Below are positions 24,259 through 32,728 of a stretch of 64,000 nt of DNA, in pieces. Below the pieces are notes generated by a model. The model did no database searches. It worked only from the letters and a program-made list of their open reading frames with translations, and was not told the origin of the DNA. Within the stretch, counting starts at the first letter, position 1. Every line of letters begins with the position of its first letter. The stretch is from positions 2,047,367-2,111,366 of the forward strand of contig NZ_GL622359.1 in NCBI RefSeq assembly GCF_000185505.1, read 5' to 3'. Position numbers and translations under genes: made by a program. This DNA comes from Pseudoramibacter alactolyticus ATCC 23263. Lineage in GTDB: Bacteria > Bacillota > Clostridia > Eubacteriales > Eubacteriaceae.

Positions 24259-25720
24259 GAAAATTTTAATCGGTGCGGTGGTAATCGCGTTGATTCTGAT
24301 TTTAGCGGTTGGTTTTGCCCTGGCTTATGCCGGCCGGGATAAAACCCAGATTAAAGATCGAACATTGCATTTGTCGGTGAATGGCTGCGGGATGGAAGTG
24401 CCGCTCAAGAAAGACGGCATCACGGTGGATGTGCCCAGTCTGATGATCGGCAGCAACAACGCCTTCAAGCTGCTGGGGTACATTAACGGCAAAATAACGG
24501 TTGACGGCAAGACTTTAAAAGTTGGAAAATCGGTGAAGGTTGCGGTGACGGCGCTCACGCCGGAAAACAAGCTCAAAGTGGTGATCGCCAACGACAAAGA
24601 CACGAGAACGGTATATCTGCGGACCTATTCCTCGCAGTTGCCGTCGCTGCGGGTGACCGGGGAATCGGCCGCCAATGGAGAATATTTGATTACCGAAAAG
24701 GACAAGCCGGTGATTTACGCGCTGAATACCAACGGCGACCTGATTTGGTATCAGGCGCTGGACGCCGATAAGGCGAAGGTGCGTTTTACGGATTTTAGGC
24801 GGCATGTGGCCACCAACGGCGATATTTATTATTCCTATCATCGAACGGATCCCGACGCCGATAATGGGGGCATTGCAGATTACCAGCCGGGGATGCGGAT
24901 CGTGATGGATGAAAATTTTAATGTCATCACCGAAGATGTCGGTCTGGGCTATTACAATCCCGAAAAGACGGTGAATAAAGAAGAAGCCGGGCGATCGGTG
25001 GACGGGCACGGCTTTGAGCTGCTGAACAAAAACGACACCCTTACCTTGTCCTATCAAACGGAACGGGTCAGCAACATCCCGGCGAATCTGAATCCGTCAA
25101 AAAACGCGACGGTGGTGGCGGCCGTGCTGCAGGAGGTGCACGGCAACAAGGTTGTTTGGGAATGGCGGAGCACCACTTTTGACAAGCTTTATGCCTTGTC
25201 TCGCCGCGGCAACGCCTATGGTTCGGATACCCCGCAGGATTATTTGCATGTGAATGCGATGATTTTGGATCCGGCGGATAACAATCCGATTCTTTCCCTG
25301 GGGAACGCCGATGCCGTTATTAAAGTCGATCGGGAAACGGGGAAAATTCTTTGGGTGCTCGGCGGCAAGGCCGATGCCTTTGGCCTGAAGGCGCATCAGC
25401 AATTTGCGAACGTGACGGATATAGCGCTTGCGACCGATCGGACGCTGGTGGTAACTCAGGCGAATAAAGTGACAACCTTCAGAATTAACGAAGCGGGCAA
25501 AAAAGTGACCTATCTTGCCAGCTACACAACAGCCGACGCGGTGAGCGCTGCGAAACTGAGCCGGAAGCAGAATAATCTGATGATTGCCGGCAACGGCACG
25601 AACAAAATAATTGAAACTTTTTATGATACTCGGAGCAACGGTCTGATCGTCCGGATGTCCGGCCACCAAACGTTATCGAGCGTTCGCTATTATGCTTCCG
25701 ACAAAGCGGATGATGATTAA
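24245..25720 (+). CDS. Membrane-anchored arylsulfotransferase-like protein
   Basis: A 491-residue protein with one N-terminal TM segment (residues about 7-28) and a large outer part. Residues about 30-130 form a beta-rich N-terminal domain. After that a propeller-like region contains motifs of the arylsulfotransferase (ASST) family: YALNTNGDLIWYQ, VDGHGFELLNKNDTLTL, DYLHVNAMILDPADNNPILS and KVDRETGKILWVLGG. The histidines in DGHGF and LHVN fall at positions resembling ASST active-site residues. ASSTs transfer sulfate between phenols without PAPS. The start lies after AGGAGG. Co-transcribed with the HAD phosphatase. Substrates are unknown. Confidence 0.72.
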   Translation: MERNKKILIGAVVIALILILAVGFALAYAGRDKTQIKDRTLHLSVNGCGMEVPLKKDGITVDVPSLMIGSNNAFKLLGYINGKITVDGKTLKVGKSVKVAVTALTPENKLKVVIANDKDTRTVYLRTYSSQLPSLRVTGESAANGEYLITEKDKPVIYALNTNGDLIWYQALDADKAKVRFTDFRRHVATNGDIYYSYHRTDPDADNGGIADYQPGMRIVMDENFNVITEDVGLGYYNPEKTVNKEEAGRSVDGHGFELLNKNDTLTLSYQTERVSNIPANLNPSKNATVVAAVLQEVHGNKVVWEWRSTTFDKLYALSRRGNAYGSDTPQDYLHVNAMILDPADNNPILSLGNADAVIKVDRETGKILWVLGGKADAFGLKAHQQFANVTDIALATDRTLVVTQANKVTTFRINEAGKKVTYLASYTTADAVSAAKLSRKQNNLMIAGNGTNKIIETFYDTRSNGLIVRMSGHQTLSSVRYYASDKADDD

Positions 25721-25845
25721 AATCGAATGGCAAACGGTTCGAAGGGGTTCAGGGGGGAATTCTCCTTGAGCTTTTTTGATGTCGGCTTTTCGGCGGCGGT
25801 AACTGCATTGGATTTAGAACAAAAAACGATCCATTCATCGCTTGC

Positions 25846-25880
25846 GTGCCCATTAAGCTTATGCTAAGCTTTAGGGGCAC
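25846..25880 (+). other. Long hairpin before the glycine riboswitch
   Basis: GTGCCC-ATTAAGCTTA / TAAGCTTTA-GGGGCAC arms with two mismatches and loop TGC. It may end the upstream transcript, but no T-run follows. From 25721 to 25845 nothing else is seen. Confidence 0.4.
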
Positions 25881-25904
25881 TGTTAAAAATTTCCTAAAGA
25901 TTGA

Positions 25905-25998
25905 CAGGCTCTGGAGAGTCCCTTAAATGGGCGCCGAAGGTGTAAGCGCGACGCGGGTTGAAGCGATCGCGTGATCTCTCAGGCAAACGGACAGAGTG
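25905..25998 (+). promoter_or_regulatory. Glycine riboswitch (single aptamer)
   Basis: The conserved glycine aptamer elements appear in order: CTCTGGAGAGTCCC, GGGCGCCGAAGGTGTAAG, then ATCTCTCAGGCAAACGGACAGAGT closing P1 (CTCTG/CAGAG). Only one full aptamer is visible. Downstream, CTCTCAC (about 26022-26028) can pair with GTGAGGAG (about 26035-26042), which contains the ribosome site of the symporter gene, so control may be at translation. The regulated gene is an alanine/glycine carrier, matching the ligand. Confidence 0.9.
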
Positions 25999-26048
25999 AA
26001 TCCTTTTTTACTTCGTCCCGACTCTCACATCATGGTGAGGAGGAACAA

Positions 26049-27473
26049 ATGTTTCATCAATTCAACGCTTTTCTTTTATGGTTTGACGGGGTCGTCTGGG
26101 GCCTGCCGTTGATTATTTTCATTTTGGCGGTCGGTATTTTACTCACCTTTCGACTCGGTTTTCTTCAAGTCAAACACCTGCCGAAAGCCCTGCGCTTCAT
26201 GTTTAAAAACGAAGCGGACGGTGAGGGGGAAGTCACCAGTTTCGGCGCGCTCTGCACCGCTCTTTCCGCCACCATCGGCACGGGGAATATCGTCGGGGTG
26301 GCAACCGCCATTGTGGCCGGCGGTCCGGGCGCGCTTTTCTGGATGGAAATTGCCGCGTTTTTGGGCATGGCGACCAAATACGCGGAAGGGCTTTTAGCCA
26401 TTCGCTTCCGCACCATCGACGATCGCGGACACGTGCTCGGCGGCCCTTTTTATTACATTGAGAACGGCATGGGCAAGAAATGGACCTGGCTTGCGAAAAT
26501 CTTCGCCTTCTTCGGCATGGGCGTCGGGCTGTTCGGCATCGGGACATTCACCCAGGTCAATGGGATCACTTCGGCGATCAACACCTTTTTCGATCCGAGG
26601 AATCTGCACACGGTACATTTGTTCGGCGCCAATTATTCCTGGTCGATTGTGATCGGCGGAATCATTCTGACCATTGCGGTCGGGCTGGTGGTGATCGGCG
26701 GGCTCAGGCGCATCGCCCAGGTGTCGGAAGTGGTGGTGCCTTTTATGGCGGTGGCTTATGTGGCCTGCACCGTTATCATTTTGCTCACCCATCTGACGCA
26801 CATTCCGGCGGCCGTGGTAACGGTGGTGCAAAGTGCCTTTGGCCTGCGGGCAATGGCCGGCGGCGCGCTGGGCGCGATGATCGTGGCGATGCAAAAGGGG
26901 ATCGCCCGGGGGATTTTCTCCAATGAATCGGGACTGGGCTCGGCGCCGATCGCGGCCGCGGCGGCTCAGACCAAATCCTGTGTGCGCCAGGGGCTTGTTT
27001 CGATGACGGGCACCTTTATCGATACCATCGTGATCTGCACGATGACAGGCCTTTCTATCGTTCTCACCGGCTCCTGGAACAAGGGCCTCGAAGGGGTGGA
27101 CGTGACGATCCGCGCCTTCCAGCATGGGCTGCCCTTCCCGGCGCAGGTGGCGAGCTTTCTGCTGATGATCTGTCTGGTGTTCTTCGCCTTTACGACCATT
27201 CTCGGCTGGAATTATTACGGCGAACGCTGCCTGGAATACCTGTCGAACCGCAACTACAAGGCGGTGATGACCTATCGCGTGCTGTATGTGCTGGCGATTT
27301 TTATCGGGCCGTTCATGACGGTGGAGGCGGTGTGGACCATCGCGGATATCTTTAATGCGCTGATGGCCTTCCCGAACCTGATCGCCCTGGTGGCGCTGTC
27401 CGGCGTGGTGGCGGCTGAAACCCGCGCCTTCTTGAAACACGAGGAGGATCCCCGGATTTTGAGTTCAAAATAA
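26049..27473 (+). CDS. Alanine/glycine:cation symporter (AGCS family)
   Basis: A 474-residue Na+- or H+-coupled amino acid carrier with about eleven TM segments. Family motifs include SFGALCTALSATIGTGNIVGVATAI near the N terminus, GPGALFWMEIAAFLGMATKYAEGLLA, GIARGIFSNESGLGSAPIAAAAA in the middle, and TTILGWNYYGERCLEYL. The start at 26049 has GAGGAGG 6 bases before it and begins the conserved region; the frame is open further upstream through the riboswitch. The glycine riboswitch suggests either uptake for glycine use or efflux of excess glycine; the direction cannot be told from the sequence. Confidence 0.94.
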   Translation: MFHQFNAFLLWFDGVVWGLPLIIFILAVGILLTFRLGFLQVKHLPKALRFMFKNEADGEGEVTSFGALCTALSATIGTGNIVGVATAIVAGGPGALFWMEIAAFLGMATKYAEGLLAIRFRTIDDRGHVLGGPFYYIENGMGKKWTWLAKIFAFFGMGVGLFGIGTFTQVNGITSAINTFFDPRNLHTVHLFGANYSWSIVIGGIILTIAVGLVVIGGLRRIAQVSEVVVPFMAVAYVACTVIILLTHLTHIPAAVVTVVQSAFGLRAMAGGALGAMIVAMQKGIARGIFSNESGLGSAPIAAAAAQTKSCVRQGLVSMTGTFIDTIVICTMTGLSIVLTGSWNKGLEGVDVTIRAFQHGLPFPAQVASFLLMICLVFFAFTTILGWNYYGERCLEYLSNRNYKAVMTYRVLYVLAIFIGPFMTVEAVWTIADIFNALMAFPNLIALVALSGVVAAETRAFLKHEEDPRILSSK

Positions 27474-27487
27474 TTTTGACACATAAA

Positions 27488-27524
27488 CAAAGAAAGCCTG
27501 AGATTTTGTCTCAGGCTTTCTTTG
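27488..27524. terminator. Bidirectional terminator
   Basis: CAAAGAAAGCCTGAGA / TCTCAGGCTTTCTTTG, a perfect 16-base palindrome with a 5-base loop, between convergent genes. Confidence 0.88.
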
Positions 27525-27532
27525 TGTGCATT

Positions 27533-28159
27533 CTATTTGACGCCTGCGTCCGATTCCGGCAGGCGCCCGATATAAACCGTCTCGATTCGGCCGTCATCAT
27601 AATAAGCAAATTGGCTGACCGAGCCGTTGGGCAGAAAATCGAAGGCGATGCGGTCGGCGGGCAGGCCCTTGGCATAGGCCAGCCAGGTTTGAATGGCGGT
27701 GCCGTGGGAGACGACGACGATGGTGCGCCCGGGGTTGGCCCTCAGCAGGGCGAGGATTTCCGCGGTGAAGCGGACATAAACTTCCGGAATGCTTTCGCCG
27801 CCCGGCGGGGCAAAAGCCGAAGGCTCATCGCGGAAGGTATTGAGAATGTTGTCAAATCGGGCGTTGCACTCGGCAAAGGTCAAGCCCTGGAGCGCGCCGC
27901 CTTCAATTTCGTGCAGGTCATCCCGCAGGATGGGCGCGATATCCGGGTGATACTTTAAAACGCCGGTCAGGGTATCGCGCGCCCGGCTCAGCGGACTGGT
28001 ATAGGCGGCATCGAAGGCAATCCGCTTAAAATAGTCACCAAGGGCGTCGGCCTGGCGCAGGCCCAGCGGCGTGAGCTTGGTATCGAGCACGCCCTGAAAG
28101 ATGTGGTTTTGGTTTTCATAGGTTTCGCCGTGCCGGATAAGGTATAAGGTGGTGGTCAT
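27533..28159 (-). CDS. Histidine phosphatase (phosphoglycerate mutase family)
   Basis: A 208-residue histidine phosphatase. The nucleophile lies in LYLIRHGETYEN, with an Arg in SPLSRARDT, the acid in LHEIEGGALQGL, and the second His in VVVSHGTAIQTW. It removes phosphate from a small molecule. The start at 28159 follows GGAGAG. It is 31 bases downstream of the FGGY kinase and in the same operon as the kinase and glycerol-1-phosphate dehydrogenase-like gene, so a sugar or polyol phosphate is a reasonable substrate. A second family member lies at 50277-51296 and shares the phrase SHGxAIQTWL. Confidence 0.87.
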   Translation of the reverse strand: MTTTLYLIRHGETYENQNHIFQGVLDTKLTPLGLRQADALGDYFKRIAFDAAYTSPLSRARDTLTGVLKYHPDIAPILRDDLHEIEGGALQGLTFAECNARFDNILNTFRDEPSAFAPPGGESIPEVYVRFTAEILALLRANPGRTIVVVSHGTAIQTWLAYAKGLPADRIAFDFLPNGSVSQFAYYDDGRIETVYIGRLPESDAGVK

Positions 28160-28190
28160 GAGGTCTCTCCGTGATGGTTGGCGCAAAAGA

Positions 28191-29702
28191 TCAGAGCTCG
28201 AGGTTCCGGAGGTCGCGGTAAATATCCTGAAGGGCCGGATAAACCTTGCGGTAAATTTTCGCAAGCTTTTCGTATTTGGCCGACGCGTCAGAATTCGGCA
28301 GGTATTGTTCGTCCCGAAGGGAGACAATCTGGTCGCAGGCTGTGGGCACGTCCGAATAAGTCCCGGTGCCCACCATGGCAAGAATCGCAGCGCCAAGTGC
28401 GGCGGAATTTTCGGAAACGCCGGCCGGCAGCGCCACCGGAATATTGTAGATATCGGCCATCATCTGGCGCCAGATCGGCGCTTTGGATCCGCCGCCGCAC
28501 ATGCGCATCACTTTGGGATCAACGCCGATTTCCCGGTAAATATCCATCGATTCTTTCAGCGCGAAGGTGATCCCTTCCATTACGGCGCGCGTGAGGTCTT
28601 TCCTGGTTTGAATGGCGGACAGGCCGACAAACGATCCCCGGGCGTTGACGTCCCAATAGGGAGAAGCTTCACCCATCAGATAGGGATTATAGATCAGATG
28701 GTTCGCGCCGATGGGGGATTTGGCAATTTCCTTGTCGATCTGAAGATAGTCTTCGTCGTCGGGATAGAAACCATTGCGCCACCATTTGAGGGAAAGGCCC
28801 GCCGAATTGACCAGGCCCATCATGTGCCAGGCGTCGGGAACCGCGGTGCAGAACGTGTAAACCCGGCCTTTGGGATCCAGCGCCGGACGGTTGGTGAAAG
28901 CAAAGACGACACCGGAGGTGCCGATGGTGGTCATCGCGCGGCCGGCGGCGACGACGCCCGTGCCCACCGATGCCGCGGCGTTATCGCCGGCGCCGCCGAC
29001 AACGACCACTTTCTCCGACAGGCCGACGGCACGGGCCACTTCGGGCCTGAGGGTGCCGGTGATCTGATAGGATTCATAAACCTTGGGCAGCATGCCCGGC
29101 GCGATGTCGAGGGCGGCCATCATCTCGTCTGACCAGCAGCGTCCCGGGGTATCCAATAGCTGGGTGGCAGATGCGTCCGACACTTCCGTGGCGAATTCAC
29201 CGGTCAGGCGATAGCGAACGTAATCTTTGGGCAAAAGAATGTGGGCTGTTTGCGCAAAAACTTCCGGTTCGTTTTGTTCGACCCAGAAAATTTTGGCAGC
29301 GGTGAGCCCTTCCCGCGGCGGGTTGCAGGTGACTTTGAGCATGCGGTCCGCGCCGACGCGTTCGGCCATGGCCTTGGTGGCTTCGCCGGTGCGCTGATCA
29401 TTCCAGAGAATGGCCTTGCGCAGCGGTTCGCCGTTGCCGTCGAGCAGGACGGCGCCCATCATCTGGCCGGCGATGCCGATGCCGATGATGGCTTCGGCCG
29501 GAACGTCAGCCTGTTTAACCACTTTTCGGATCGTCGCGACGGCGGCGTTGTACCAATCTTCAGGCTCTTGTTCGGCCCAGCCGTTGTAGGGCTGATACAA
29601 GGGATATTCCTGAAGGGCAAAGGTGATTTCCTTGCCGTTTTGGTCAAACAAGACGGACTTAATACCGCCGGTGCCGAGATCCAATCCTAAAAAGTATTTC
29701 AT
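28191..29702 (-). CDS. FGGY-family sugar kinase (xylulokinase-like)
   Basis: A 503-residue kinase phosphorylating a ketose or polyol with ATP. The N-terminal FLGLDLGTGGIKSVLFD, the substrate-binding GQMMGAVLLD and AILWNDQRT, GAGDNAAASVGTGVV, and the C-terminal FGGY core GGGSKAPIWRQMMADIYNIPV are present, close to xylulokinases. The start is placed after GGAGAAGAGGAG at 29702. It lies between the glycerol-1-phosphate-dehydrogenase-like gene and the histidine phosphatase in one leftward operon that diverges from the RLP gene. It is a likely entry enzyme of the RLP pathway. D-xylulose is the default guess for the substrate, but not proven by the sequence. Confidence 0.88.
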   Translation of the reverse strand: MKYFLGLDLGTGGIKSVLFDQNGKEITFALQEYPLYQPYNGWAEQEPEDWYNAAVATIRKVVKQADVPAEAIIGIGIAGQMMGAVLLDGNGEPLRKAILWNDQRTGEATKAMAERVGADRMLKVTCNPPREGLTAAKIFWVEQNEPEVFAQTAHILLPKDYVRYRLTGEFATEVSDASATQLLDTPGRCWSDEMMAALDIAPGMLPKVYESYQITGTLRPEVARAVGLSEKVVVVGGAGDNAAASVGTGVVAAGRAMTTIGTSGVVFAFTNRPALDPKGRVYTFCTAVPDAWHMMGLVNSAGLSLKWWRNGFYPDDEDYLQIDKEIAKSPIGANHLIYNPYLMGEASPYWDVNARGSFVGLSAIQTRKDLTRAVMEGITFALKESMDIYREIGVDPKVMRMCGGGSKAPIWRQMMADIYNIPVALPAGVSENSAALGAAILAMVGTGTYSDVPTACDQIVSLRDEQYLPNSDASAKYEKLAKIYRKVYPALQDIYRDLRNLEL

Positions 29703-29775
29703 TTTTTTCTCCTCTTCTCCATAAAATGAAAGCCGACAAAGGATGGTTGAACTATATCGGGCCATGGCCCGGATA

Positions 29776-31077
29776 TTACAGGGTCAGTTCTTTTGCGTAG
29801 GTTTCCAGTTTTCCGGTATCGCTTAAAAGTGCAAGCAAGGTGTAGCGGGTCTTGATGTCGCTGGCATGGCGCACGGCGTCTCTGATTTTATCCAAGCCGT
29901 ACATCGCTTTAAAATCTTCAAGGTTGTAGCCGGCCTTGCCCAGGATTTTTTTCATGAAGGCGACACCGGGCGTCTGCTTTAAATAAGAGCGGATGGTGGG
30001 CCAGCGGTCGCGGATAAAGCCGGAGCGGTCCGTGGCATAGGTAGCATTTTTGTTCTGCATGGCTTCAATTTCCGGGGCCATATCGTCGAAACATCGCACG
30101 AGTCCCCGATGCCAGGCGGACCGATCGAAACGGAAGGCGAAAGTGGCCGGATCCTCCTCTGCCAACCGCTTGCGGAGCATTTCCGAAACGACAGCCGAAT
30201 AGGCAACGTCAATGCCGTGGGGAAAATAAGGCAGATGATTTTTAACGCAGGTTAACTCAAAGAAATGGGAAATTAAATGTTCGGATCCCGAGGCCGGACG
30301 GGAACTGCCCTGGTAGGCGAGGGTGATGCCGACAATGGCCAGACTTTCCATCAAGCGGCCGATAGCGGCGGGGTCGCGCCGCATGATGGCATCAATATTA
30401 TCGATGCAGGCATTGGTCTCGGTCTCGACCAGATCATAAATCATCTGGCATGCGGGTTCGCTGCTCATCAGGGTGGCCAATTTCCAGTCGCTGAGCGCTG
30501 AAAATTTGCCCAAAAGATCCCCGATGCCGGAACGAATCATGTCGATGGGGGCGCCCGCCAGCACATGCATATCGGCGACGATCCATCTCGGGGCCCGTCT
30601 GGAACAGGTGACCTTCAGCCCTTTGAGCATCATCACGGCACCGCTGGAAGCGAAGCCGTCCATCGACGGGGCGGTCGCGACGATCATACTGGGTACCTGA
30701 TGATTAAAAGCGATGTATTTGCTCAGGTCGTTGATCACCCCGGATCCAACACCGATAACAGCCCCGGTGCCTGCGCAGAAACAGGCCTCCGCCTTTGCAA
30801 TGGTTGCCTCGTCGGGAATTAAAACATCCGTTTGATTAAAAAAGGCTTCATCCACCGTGATGCCAGCGCCCGCCAGCGCCGCGATCACTTTTTCACCGCA
30901 CAGCGGGCGGGTATTGCCGTCGGAAATGACGAGCACCCGGCGAATGCCGCCGAGCATTCCGGGAATCCGATCGTAGATGGCGGCATCGCCCACTTGCAGG
31001 ATCCTCGTGTCGCTGTGGTGTTTGCGACCACAGTCGCATAGGAAGGCATCTTTCTGAAGTAAATCTTGTACATTCAT
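29776..31077 (-). CDS. sn-glycerol-1-phosphate dehydrogenase-like (AraM/EgsA family)
   Basis: A 433-residue iron-type alcohol dehydrogenase-fold enzyme of the AraM/EgsA branch. It has VLVISDGNT, the NAD-binding GVGSGVINDLSKYIA, TAPSMDGFASSGAV, and metal ligands Asp in RSGIGDLLGK and His residues in SGSEHLISHFFE and FPHGIDVAY. Known members interconvert dihydroxyacetone phosphate and glycerol-1-phosphate; the B. subtilis one lies in the arabinose operon. Here it leads an operon with a FGGY kinase and a phosphatase, divergent from an RLP, so it may act on a longer ketose or polyol phosphate. GAGGAGG precedes the start by about 11 bases. Confidence 0.85.
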   Translation of the reverse strand: MNVQDLLQKDAFLCDCGRKHHSDTRILQVGDAAIYDRIPGMLGGIRRVLVISDGNTRPLCGEKVIAALAGAGITVDEAFFNQTDVLIPDEATIAKAEACFCAGTGAVIGVGSGVINDLSKYIAFNHQVPSMIVATAPSMDGFASSGAVMMLKGLKVTCSRRAPRWIVADMHVLAGAPIDMIRSGIGDLLGKFSALSDWKLATLMSSEPACQMIYDLVETETNACIDNIDAIMRRDPAAIGRLMESLAIVGITLAYQGSSRPASGSEHLISHFFELTCVKNHLPYFPHGIDVAYSAVVSEMLRKRLAEEDPATFAFRFDRSAWHRGLVRCFDDMAPEIEAMQNKNATYATDRSGFIRDRWPTIRSYLKQTPGVAFMKKILGKAGYNLEDFKAMYGLDKIRDAVRHASDIKTRYTLLALLSDTGKLETYAKELTL

Positions 31078-31161
31078 GCGCAGATAATCCTCCTCAATTA
31101 ATTAATGTATTTTATCATGGGAGCGGATGCCCGCCCATATTGAATAAAATTTCTATAGCCC

Positions 31162-31181
31162 TATCGAAAATACTTTCGATA
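31162..31181. promoter_or_regulatory. Palindromic operator TATCGAAA-N4-TTTCGATA
   Basis: A perfect 8-4-8 palindrome in the 189-base gap between the divergent dehydrogenase/kinase operon and the RLP gene. It directly abuts the -35 of the RLP promoter. The same palindrome with one mismatch is found at 38567-38586. Probable site of the SorC-type regulator encoded at 32729-33709 (inference). Confidence 0.65.
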
Positions 31182-31209
31182 TTGATGTTGTCGATGAAGC
31201 TTTTATAAT
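31182..31209 (+). promoter_or_regulatory. Promoter of the RLP gene
   Basis: TTGATG (31182-31187) and TATAAT (31204-31209), spacer 16. The operator centre would sit near -44, typical of an activator site next to RNA polymerase. Confidence 0.6.
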
Positions 31210-31266
31210 TAAAGGTAAACAGAAAAAGCGCAATTATGTGCGGAGATATTAAACAAAGGAGACAAA

Positions 31267-32589
31267 ATGTATATCGATCCAATTGCTGTTCAATATCCGG
31301 AAAATTTGAGAGATGATCATTATGTCATTGCAACGTATTACTGTGCGACCGGCCGCAACACCAATGCGTTAAAATTCGGGGCGGCCATGGCGGTCGAACA
31401 AAGCTGCGGCACCTGGCTGAAGGTTCCCGGCGAAACGGAAGAAGTGCGGGATCGGGCGATGGCGCGCATCATCGGCGTTTATGAGGCGCCGGCTTATCAA
31501 TGCGGGATTCCGGAAGACGTGACGGAGCGGCATTTCATTTTAAGAGTGGCATTCCCGGCGACCAACTTCGGGCCCTCGTTTGCCATGATGCTTTCGACGG
31601 TGATTGGGAATATTTCCAGTTCCGGCAAAGTTAAGCTGCTGGATTTGGAATTCCCGAAAACGTTCTTGGGCCAATTCAAGGGGCCGAAATTCGGCGTTCA
31701 GGGCATTCGCGATCTCTTAGGCGTTCAAGATCGGCCGCTGCTCAACAATATGATTAAGCCTTGCATCGGCCTGAGTCCGAAGGAAACAGCCAAACTGGCG
31801 TATGAAGCGGCAGTCGGCGGCGTCGACATCATCAAAGACGACGAACTGTGCGCCAATCCGGATTTTTGCCCGCTGGAAGACCGCGTGCAGGCAGTGATGG
31901 AAGCCATCACCAAAGCGGATCAGAAAAAAGGGGAAAAGACGTTGTACGCCTTTAACATTACCGACCGGACGGAAAAATTGATCGATAATGCGCTGACAGC
32001 GATTAAAAACGGCGCCAATTGCCTGCTGGTTAATTATAATACCGTCGGTCTTGACGCGACGAGAATGCTGGCCGAGGACGATCGCATCAACGTGCCGATT
32101 TTAGGACACTCGGATTATACCGGTGCGGTTTATGAATCGCCATGGTCCGGCATGAGTGCCAATCTGATCGGCGCAGTGTTGCCGCGAATTGCCGGAACCG
32201 ATATGATTATCGCGCTTACGCCTTATGGCAAGTTCCCGATGCAGATGGATACCTTTATCTCGGTCGGCTACAAGATGCTGCAGCCCCTCGGCCATATCAA
32301 GCCCGTCTTCCCGATGCCGGGCGGCGGCACCACCCAAGGTCATCTGGAAGATATGATTAAAAAGTTCGGCAACGATGTGATGATTGCGGCCGGCGGCGCT
32401 ATTCATGGCCACCCGATGGGACCGGCAGCCGGTGCCAGAGCTTTCCGTCAGGGCATCGATGAGGTGATGAACGGTATCGCCTTGAAGGATGCCGCTGAAA
32501 AACCGGAAAATAAAGAATTGAAGGCGGCGATTGATGCTTGGGGAATTTATGAGGAAGCCAAAGGCGGGATCTTTGATCTGAAAGGATAA
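31267..32589 (+). CDS. RuBisCO-like protein (RLP), form IV type
   Basis: A 440-residue relative of the RuBisCO large subunit with both domains: N-terminal residues about 1-130 and the barrel from about 135. Compared with RuBisCO from memory, Lys175 is kept as Lys164 (MIKPCIGL), the carbamylated Lys201 and metal residues Asp203 and Glu204 are kept (Lys190, Asp192, Glu193 in IIKDDE), and the phosphate glycines lie in AAGGAIHGHPMG. The second Lys of KPK is Cys166. The loop-6 Lys334 is His359 (GTTQGHLED), and the HIHR segment is LGHSDYTG. It should enolise a ketose phosphate but not fix CO2. No phosphoribulokinase or small subunit is near. RBS AAAGGAG. Set between FGGY kinases and dehydrogenases. 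Confidence 0.9.
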   Translation: MYIDPIAVQYPENLRDDHYVIATYYCATGRNTNALKFGAAMAVEQSCGTWLKVPGETEEVRDRAMARIIGVYEAPAYQCGIPEDVTERHFILRVAFPATNFGPSFAMMLSTVIGNISSSGKVKLLDLEFPKTFLGQFKGPKFGVQGIRDLLGVQDRPLLNNMIKPCIGLSPKETAKLAYEAAVGGVDIIKDDELCANPDFCPLEDRVQAVMEAITKADQKKGEKTLYAFNITDRTEKLIDNALTAIKNGANCLLVNYNTVGLDATRMLAEDDRINVPILGHSDYTGAVYESPWSGMSANLIGAVLPRIAGTDMIIALTPYGKFPMQMDTFISVGYKMLQPLGHIKPVFPMPGGGTTQGHLEDMIKKFGNDVMIAAGGAIHGHPMGPAAGARAFRQGIDEVMNGIALKDAAEKPENKELKAAIDAWGIYEEAKGGIFDLKG

Positions 32590-32626
32590 AGATCAAATCG
32601 AGTGCATCTGACATTTTAAGCTAAAA

Positions 32627-32665
32627 GATCGAGCGCAGTCCAACGGGGGCTGCGCTTGATTTTTT
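32627..32665 (+). terminator. Terminator of the RLP gene
   Basis: ATCGAGCGCAGTCC / GGGGCTGCGCTTGAT stem with G-U pairs, followed by TTTTTT. Confidence 0.82.
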
Positions 32666-32728
32666 GCGTTGTAAATTAAGGGCGATGCATTATAATAAAG
32701 TAAATAGAATCAGATGGGGGAGTGTTTT

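Noticed and set aside
31267..32589. True CO2-fixing RuBisCO
   Set aside because: Loop-6 Lys is His, other substrate residues differ, and there is no small subunit or phosphoribulokinase.
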